A DNA stretch of 9,389 bases from Ruminococcaceae bacterium UBA945 (lineage in GTDB: Bacteria; Bacillota; Clostridia; Oscillospirales; Acutalibacteraceae): the NCBI GenBank assembly GCA_002293315.1, contig DBCZ01000025.1, positions 1-9,389 of the forward strand. The letters run 5' to 3'. The translations under genes and the position numbers were made by a program. Positions 6,159-9,389 of the stretch are shown here, in pieces. The notes under the pieces are model-generated. The model made no database searches. It was not told where the DNA came from and saw only the letters and a list, made by a program, of their open reading frames with translations. Position 1 is the first letter of the stretch, and each line of letters begins with the position of its first letter.

Positions 6159-6686
6159 TTACTTTTTATAGCCGTTGAACCATGCGCGTTCACCAAACGG
6201 CTTCTTCTTTGCTCTTTTGGGTTCATCAACGCCCTTGCCTATCGGCATAAAGCAGACAAGGTCAATGTTCTGCGGAACGCCCAACACATCAGCCATCTTT
6301 CTGCCGATGTTGTCGTCATCTGTGATATGTCCCTCATACCAGCAGCTCTGATAGCCCAGCGCCACCGCCGCAAGCAGCATATTTTGAATGGCAGCGGAGT
6401 AGTCTTGCACGGCGAAGCATTTATCACGGTACGCGAAGACGCGCTCTGTAAGCACGGCTATGGCCGCCTTGGCAGTGCCCGCAATAGGCGGATTTACAAG
6501 GCCGAGAAGCTGCGACATCAGCTGCGGGTCATCTATCGCGATAAAGCTTGTGGTCTGCATATTGCAGCCTGACGGTGCGTCACAGCCCGCCTCCATGATT
6601 TCGATTAAATCTTCCTTCGGGACAGGTGCGCTTTCAAATTTCCCGCGGTAGCTTGTGCGGTTTTTGACCGCTTCAAAAAAATTCAT
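6159..6686 (-). CDS. Nitroreductase-family flavoprotein
   Basis: This is a 175-residue member of the FMN-dependent nitroreductase fold, at the short end of the family. Visible are the N-terminal phosphate-binding stretch (VKNRTSYRGKF), the APSGCNMQTTSFIAI segment where family members contact FMN, the central helix DYSAAIQNMLLAAVALGYQSCWYEG (seen in two parts, 93-117), and the C-terminal FMN-contact region PIGKGVDEPKRAKKKPF. Such proteins reduce varied substrates with NAD(P)H or other donors; the substrate here is unknown. It sits between paaK copy 2 (9 nt, with AGGGAG overlapping the paaK stop region) and iorA (16 nt), so it is surely part of the operon. That position suggests a redox step linked to ferredoxin or to arylacetyl/aryl-pyruvate metabolism, but this is inference. 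Start ATG 6686 is clear. Confidence 0.92.
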   Translation of the reverse strand: MNFFEAVKNRTSYRGKFESAPVPKEDLIEIMEAGCDAPSGCNMQTTSFIAIDDPQLMSQLLGLVNPPIAGTAKAAIAVLTERVFAYRDKCFAVQDYSAAIQNMLLAAVALGYQSCWYEGHITDDDNIGRKMADVLGVPQNIDLVCFMPIGKGVDEPKRAKKKPFGERAWFNGYKK

Positions 6687-6695
6687 AATTCTCCC

Positions 6696-8012
6696 TTATT
6701 CATTTCGCAAATCGAGGATTCTCTTCGCCTTGCCCTGGAATCTCTCGAGTGTTTTCGGCTCAACGAGCGTGACCTTGGTGTCGAGGCTCAGCACGCTTCT
6801 GAGGCGCTCTCTGATTTTACTTTGCAGGTTTTCAAGCTCGGAATAGCTCTCAAGCAGACTCGCGTCGAGAAGCTCAACCTTTACCTCGAGGTTATCAAGG
6901 AAGTTTTTCTTAGTCAGGACGAGCTGGTAGTGCGGGCCGACCTGCGGCAACGTAACCAAAGTGCTTTCAATCTGCGACGGGAACACGTTGACACCCTTGA
7001 TTATAATCATATCATCGGTTCTGCCCATGACCTTTTCCATTCTGGCGTGCGTTCTGCCGCATTTGCACGGCTCATAGTTGATTCTTGTTATATCCTTTGT
7101 GCGGTAACGCAGAACCGGCATACCCTCGCGTATAAGCGTTGTGACGACGAGCTCGCCGACCTCGCCGCGCGCCTTGATCTCGCCTGTATCAGTATTGATT
7201 ATTTCGGGCAGAAACGCGTCTTCGCAGAAGTGAAGCCCCGCGCGTTCTCTGCACTCACCCGAGACGCCCGGACCCGTGAGCTCCGTCATACCGTAGTTAT
7301 CGCTGACCTCTATGCCCAACGTTTCCTCAATTCTGCTTCTCATCTCCGGCGTGCAGCCCTCGCTGCCCAAAACACCGTATTTGAGGGATTTATACGCATC
7401 AGCCGGAACCTCTCCGCCCGCTATGCTTTCATTTACCATCTCGCCGAGATAGAGCGCGTAAGAAGGCGTCGCAACGAGCCCTGTAACACCGTAATCCCGC
7501 ATCATCATGAGCTGCTTCTCGGAGTTGCCGCTTGACGCGGGGATTACCGTCGCACCGATTTTCTCAAGGCCGTAATGCAGCCCAAGTGCCCCGGTGAAAA
7601 GCCCGTATCCGAACGCGATTTGGATTATATCTTCATCCGTGACGCCCGCGGCGATGACGATTCTGGCCATGAAATCAGACCAGTTCTCTATGTCATTCTT
7701 AGTGTATGCGCCGACGGTCGGTTTGCCCGTTGTGCCGCTTGACGCGTGAATGCGCACGATGTCCTTCATCGGCGTGGCCAGCAGGCCGAACGGATAATTA
7801 TCGCGGATATCCTCTTTCGTCGTGTATGGTATATACTGAACATCGGAGAGGGTTTTGAGCTTATCTCCCGAGGTTATCCCGACCTCTGTGAGGCGCTTGT
7901 TGTAAAACGGGACGTTATTATAGCAGTAGTCTACGAGCCTCTGCAGGCGTTCGAGCTGAAGCTTTTCAATCTCCGCGCGCGGCATCGTTTCAATCTCTTT
8001 TTGAAAAAACAT
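6696..8012 (-). CDS. paaK: Phenylacetate-CoA ligase family protein, copy 2
   Basis: First gene of the arylacetate operon and a paralogue of the ligase at 2220-3518; the two align almost without gaps over their first 190 residues. The 438 residues carry HASSGTTGKPT (89-99, with the usual Pro), IAFGYGLFTGALG (132-144), YGMTELTGPG, CKCGRTHARM, GRTDDMIIIKGVNVFPSQIE and the lysine loop QGKAKRILD. Two differences from copy 1 stand out: Ala-Phe instead of Ser-Tyr before GYGLFTG, and GVLGSEGCTPEM where PaaK proteins usually have a GAEPW core. Both lie in parts of the fold associated with the acyl pocket, so a different arylacetate, or a bulkier one, is likely. Start ATG 8012 follows GGGGGATAATT, a good Shine-Dalgarno. 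A SigA-type promoter with an inverted repeat at its start point precedes it. Confidence 0.95.
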   Translation of the reverse strand: MFFQKEIETMPRAEIEKLQLERLQRLVDYCYNNVPFYNKRLTEVGITSGDKLKTLSDVQYIPYTTKEDIRDNYPFGLLATPMKDIVRIHASSGTTGKPTVGAYTKNDIENWSDFMARIVIAAGVTDEDIIQIAFGYGLFTGALGLHYGLEKIGATVIPASSGNSEKQLMMMRDYGVTGLVATPSYALYLGEMVNESIAGGEVPADAYKSLKYGVLGSEGCTPEMRSRIEETLGIEVSDNYGMTELTGPGVSGECRERAGLHFCEDAFLPEIINTDTGEIKARGEVGELVVTTLIREGMPVLRYRTKDITRINYEPCKCGRTHARMEKVMGRTDDMIIIKGVNVFPSQIESTLVTLPQVGPHYQLVLTKKNFLDNLEVKVELLDASLLESYSELENLQSKIRERLRSVLSLDTKVTLVEPKTLERFQGKAKRILDLRNE

Positions 8013-8034
8013 AATTATCCCCCGTTTTAATATT

Positions 8035-8058
8035 CTTTAGCACATAAAATCGCTAAAG
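8035..8058. promoter_or_regulatory. Inverted repeat overlapping the operon's transcription start, candidate operator
   Basis: Plus strand CTTTAGC, ten bases, GCTAAAG: perfect 7-bp arms, centre spacing about one and a half helical turns. The predicted start point (around 8055) falls inside the first arm, so a transcript from there would lack part of the hairpin; this favours a protein-binding operator over an RNA structure. A comparable inverted repeat, also built on CTTTA, sits at the start point of the ylxM promoter. No regulator gene is visible in the window unless the ACT protein acts through a partner. Confidence 0.55.
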
Positions 8059-8061
8059 TGT

Positions 8062-8090
8062 ATTATATCTCATTTCAAACATATTTGCAA
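8062..8090 (-). promoter_or_regulatory. SigA-type promoter of the paaK-nitroreductase-iorAB operon
   Basis: On the minus strand -35 TTGCAA (8090-8085), a 17-bp spacer and a perfect -10 TATAAT (8067-8062). Transcription should begin near 8055, leaving a leader of about 43 nt before paaK copy 2. The -35 matches four of six consensus bases. This is the only convincing promoter between pdxY and the orphan gene, so it probably drives paaK, the nitroreductase and iorAB, and perhaps the later genes. Confidence 0.75.
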
Positions 8091-8144
8091 GCCCGAATAA
8101 GGGCAATAATGGCTATTGAAGATAAAACACCGCCGCGGTGCGCC

Positions 8145-8165
8145 ACCCTCTTTACAAAAGAGGGT
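8145..8165. terminator. Hairpin downstream of pdxY, possible secondary terminator
   Basis: Perfect 9-bp arms ACCCTCTTT and AAAGAGGGT with a 3-nt loop. In the minus-strand transcript it is followed by GGCGC rather than a U tract, and on the plus strand only by TAAGCC, so its terminator activity is uncertain. It lies just beyond the long inverted repeat and may be a backup stop or another intergenic palindrome. Confidence 0.45.
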
Positions 8166-8176
8166 TAAGCCGATTG

Positions 8177-8226
8177 ATAATTAAAGGACAAGGTCTCTTG
8201 AGCAGAACACCTTGTCCTTTAATTAT
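8177..8226. terminator. 18-bp perfect inverted repeat, likely pdxY terminator or mobile palindrome
   Basis: The left arm 8177-8194 (ATAATTAAAGGACAAGGT) and the right arm 8209-8226 are exact complements over 18 bp, with a 14-nt loop. It lies about 70 nt past the pdxY stop, and the T-rich 3' arm (CCTTTAATTAT in the transcript) could serve as the U tract, so it probably ends pdxY transcription. The stem is unusually long and shares its AATTAAAGGACAA core with the composite repeat at 2171-2211 and, more loosely, with the terminator at 942-987, so it may derive from a dispersed element. Confidence 0.65.
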
Positions 8227-8238
8227 GCACTATCTTTT

Positions 8239-8265
8239 CGGAGTGCCGGGGTCGTCACTCCCTAC
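8239..8265. repeat. Short palindromic intergenic repeat, possible copy C
   Basis: The minus strand reads GTAGGGAGTG, ACGACCCCGG, CACTCCG: a 6-bp hairpin GGAGTG/CACTCC. It begins with the same GTAGGG as copies A and B but has a different stem, so it is a related type rather than a true copy. It lies between the pdxY stop and the long inverted repeat. Confidence 0.45.
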
Positions 8266-8295
8266 ACGCCGGAATACGCTTCACCGTCAACGGCA

Positions 8296-9183
8296 CTAAT
8301 CCATTCCTCTATACTTTTCCATTTCCGCGCCGAGCCACGGCAGGTGAACCTCGAATTTCGGGCCAAATTTATAATCAGGCTGATGCTCCTTTGTGGAGAC
8401 GATGGAGCGCCATGTGTATTCCGTTGCGATGACCGTGGCCTCGAAGATGTTCATGCCGTTGAGGACAGCGGCCGTGACGGTTGAGCCGAAAAGGTCGCCC
8501 GTGCCGTGGAAGTAGCCGTCGATTCTCTCAAGGAGGGTAAATTCGGCTTTATCAAGCGTTGCGTCATAGCAGGCAGAGCCGAGGCGGCCTTCGTCGCCGA
8601 TAAGCGTAATACCGGTGAGGACTGCTTTCTTCGGGCCGAGTGCGCAGAGCCGCTTCAATACGTCGATAACATAAGCTTCTTCATACGGCCCGCCGTTATA
8701 GGGTATGCCGAGAATGCGGCTGGCTTCCGTCATGTTCGGCAGAACGATGTCGGCGCTTTTGACGAGCCTTGATACGCCTTCAGCCATCTCGTCGGTGTAG
8801 GTGGGATAGAGCTTGCCGTTGTCACCCATGACGGGGTCAACGAATGCGACGAAGCCGTCTTTACGGAACATTTTGATGATTTTCTCAACTATTTCTATCT
8901 GCCCCACGCTGCCTAAAAAACCTGTGTAAACAGAGCTGAACGAGCAGTTCTCATTTTTCCAGTGCTCGGCGAACGGCAGCATTTCATCGGTTAAATCCAC
9001 GAAGACATAGTCCTTGAAGCCACCGGTATGCGTGGAGAGAACTGCCGTGGGCAGAACCGCGGTCTCTACGCCGCAGGCTGAAAGCACCGGAAGCGCAACG
9101 GTAAGTGAGCATTTTCCAACGCCGGAGATGTCGTGAATTGCGAGCGTGTTCATTTCCTTATACTTGATTGTTTCTTTAGCCAT
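8296..9183 (-). CDS. pdxY: Pyridoxal/pyridoxamine kinase (PfkB/ribokinase superfamily)
   Basis: The enzyme phosphorylates pyridoxal or pyridoxamine with ATP in B6 salvage, supplying pyridoxal phosphate. The 295 residues show the B6-kinase signature ISGVGKCSLTVALPVLSACG (19-38), PTAVLSTHTGG (45-55), the DPVMGDNGKLYPTY stretch (116-129), VLPNMTEA (147-154) and the ribokinase-type anion hole and base HGTGDLFGST with Asp230 as the probable catalytic base. Length is normal for the family. ATG 9183 is given as the start with AAAGGAA about 12 nt upstream; most relatives begin near MNTLAIHDIS, so ATG 9153 is possible, though its AAGGA is too close. It has its own promoter and terminator-like repeats, so it is probably transcribed alone. 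A link with the arylacetate operon would be indirect, through pyridoxal phosphate for aminotransferases. Confidence 0.93.
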   Translation of the reverse strand: MAKETIKYKEMNTLAIHDISGVGKCSLTVALPVLSACGVETAVLPTAVLSTHTGGFKDYVFVDLTDEMLPFAEHWKNENCSFSSVYTGFLGSVGQIEIVEKIIKMFRKDGFVAFVDPVMGDNGKLYPTYTDEMAEGVSRLVKSADIVLPNMTEASRILGIPYNGGPYEEAYVIDVLKRLCALGPKKAVLTGITLIGDEGRLGSACYDATLDKAEFTLLERIDGYFHGTGDLFGSTVTAAVLNGMNIFEATVIATEYTWRSIVSTKEHQPDYKFGPKFEVHLPWLGAEMEKYRGMD

Positions 9184-9224
9184 TTATTCTGCATTTCCTT
9201 TCATGCGCATTTTTTGTGGGGTTA

Positions 9225-9253
9225 ATTATAACGCAAAAAAGGGAAATGCACAA
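9225..9253 (-). promoter_or_regulatory. SigA-type promoter of pdxY
   Basis: On the minus strand -35 TTGTGC (9253-9248), 17-bp spacer, perfect -10 TATAAT (9230-9225). Predicted start near 9218, leader about 35 nt. The -35 directly touches the foot of the upstream gene's terminator hairpin, so termination and re-initiation are packed into about 55 bp. Confidence 0.75.
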
Positions 9254-9277
9254 GGGGAGAGCATGAGCGCTCTCCCC
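9248..9277 (-). terminator. Rho-independent terminator of the gene at the right edge
   Basis: GGGGAGAGC and GCTCTCCCC form perfect 9-bp arms (9277-9269 and 9262-9254) around a 6-nt loop. The minus-strand transcript continues with UUGUGCAUUUCCCUUUUUU, a moderately U-rich tail. It begins 8 nt after the stop codon at 9286-9288. Confidence 0.75.
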
Positions 9278-9285
9278 TCTGTTTG

Positions 9286-9389
9286 CTATCTTCTTTGTGC
9301 CGTCATGTAGTCGATGAGGTTATCCTCATCGAACTGTATGTTGCCTGTCATTTTGTACGGCTCGGCCTCGCGGCTGTCTTCAATCATCG
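9286..9389 (-). CDS. C-terminal end of an unidentified protein (runs off the right edge)
   Basis: The last 33 residues of a minus-strand gene are visible, ending TGNIQFDEDNLIDYMTAQRR and a TAG stop. The stretch is acidic and hydrophilic. It is too short for me to name a family. A strong terminator directly after the stop and good codon usage support a real gene end. Confidence 0.6.
   Translation of the reverse strand, partial: MIEDSREAEPYKMTGNIQFDEDNLIDYMTAQRR

Noticed and set aside
6143..6229. ATG at 6229 as the start of iorA
   Set aside because: It lies within the nitroreductase gene and adds 29 residues not typical of the family; MKELLLGNEA at 6142 is the family start.
8128..8140. CACCGCCGCGGTG palindrome
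   Set aside because: Only 13 bp with almost no loop; it may be chance in a GC-rich patch.
8212..8484. Plus-strand frame beginning inside the long inverted repeat
   Set aside because: It runs antisense into pdxY and has no ribosome binding site or recognisable protein features.
1..9389. CRISPR arrays, tRNA or rRNA genes, riboswitches, transposase genes
   Set aside because: No regularly spaced repeats, cloverleaf or rRNA-like sequence, riboswitch consensus or transposase reading frame was seen.

Overview
The window suggests an anaerobic Firmicute, most likely a gut- or rumen-type member of the Clostridia. The reasons are the ylxM-ffh pair, purine-rich Shine-Dalgarno sequences before most genes, a TTG start on ylxM, consensus SigA-type promoters, and an oxygen-sensitive ferredoxin-linked 2-oxoacid oxidoreductase. 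No taxon can be fixed from this stretch alone. Every gene I can support lies on the minus strand, so transcription runs from the right edge to the left edge.

Layout in transcription order. 9389-9254: the last 33 codons of an unidentified gene and its terminator. 9253-8296: a promoter and a pdxY-type pyridoxal/pyridoxamine kinase, followed by a non-coding stretch with hairpins, a long perfect inverted repeat and a short dispersed repeat. 8090-1658: an arylacetate / aryl-pyruvate cluster. It begins with a SigA-like promoter carrying an inverted repeat at the predicted start point, then paaK copy 2, a small nitroreductase, iorA, iorB, a truncated YafQ-type toxin remnant, paaK copy 1 and a tandem ACT-domain protein. 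1626-1042: an AT-rich orphan gene with its own terminator. 831-1: a consensus promoter with an inverted repeat at its start point, ylxM, and the 5' third of ffh running off the left edge.

How the genes work together. IorAB interconverts aryl-pyruvates (indolepyruvate, phenylpyruvate, 4-hydroxyphenylpyruvate) and arylacetyl-CoA plus CO2, using ferredoxin. PaaK-type ligases interconvert arylacetates and arylacetyl-CoA. Together they form a reversible route between aromatic amino acids and arylacetates, either salvaging phenylacetate or indoleacetate into amino acids by reductive carboxylation or degrading amino acids to arylacetates. The ACT protein is a plausible aromatic amino acid sensor. 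The two ligases differ in conserved active-site stretches, so they may divide the substrates. The neighbouring PLP kinase could supply cofactor to the aminotransferase step, but no aminotransferase is in view.

The most unusual points are a palindromic intergenic repeat that appears to have inserted in frame into the start of iorB (33 nt, flanked by a 4-bp duplication), a toxin stump whose TTG start overlaps the iorB stop, a family of short repeats scattered between genes, and inverted repeats at the predicted start points of two of the three promoters. I do not see a clearly new multi-gene system; the cluster is a known type with local oddities.
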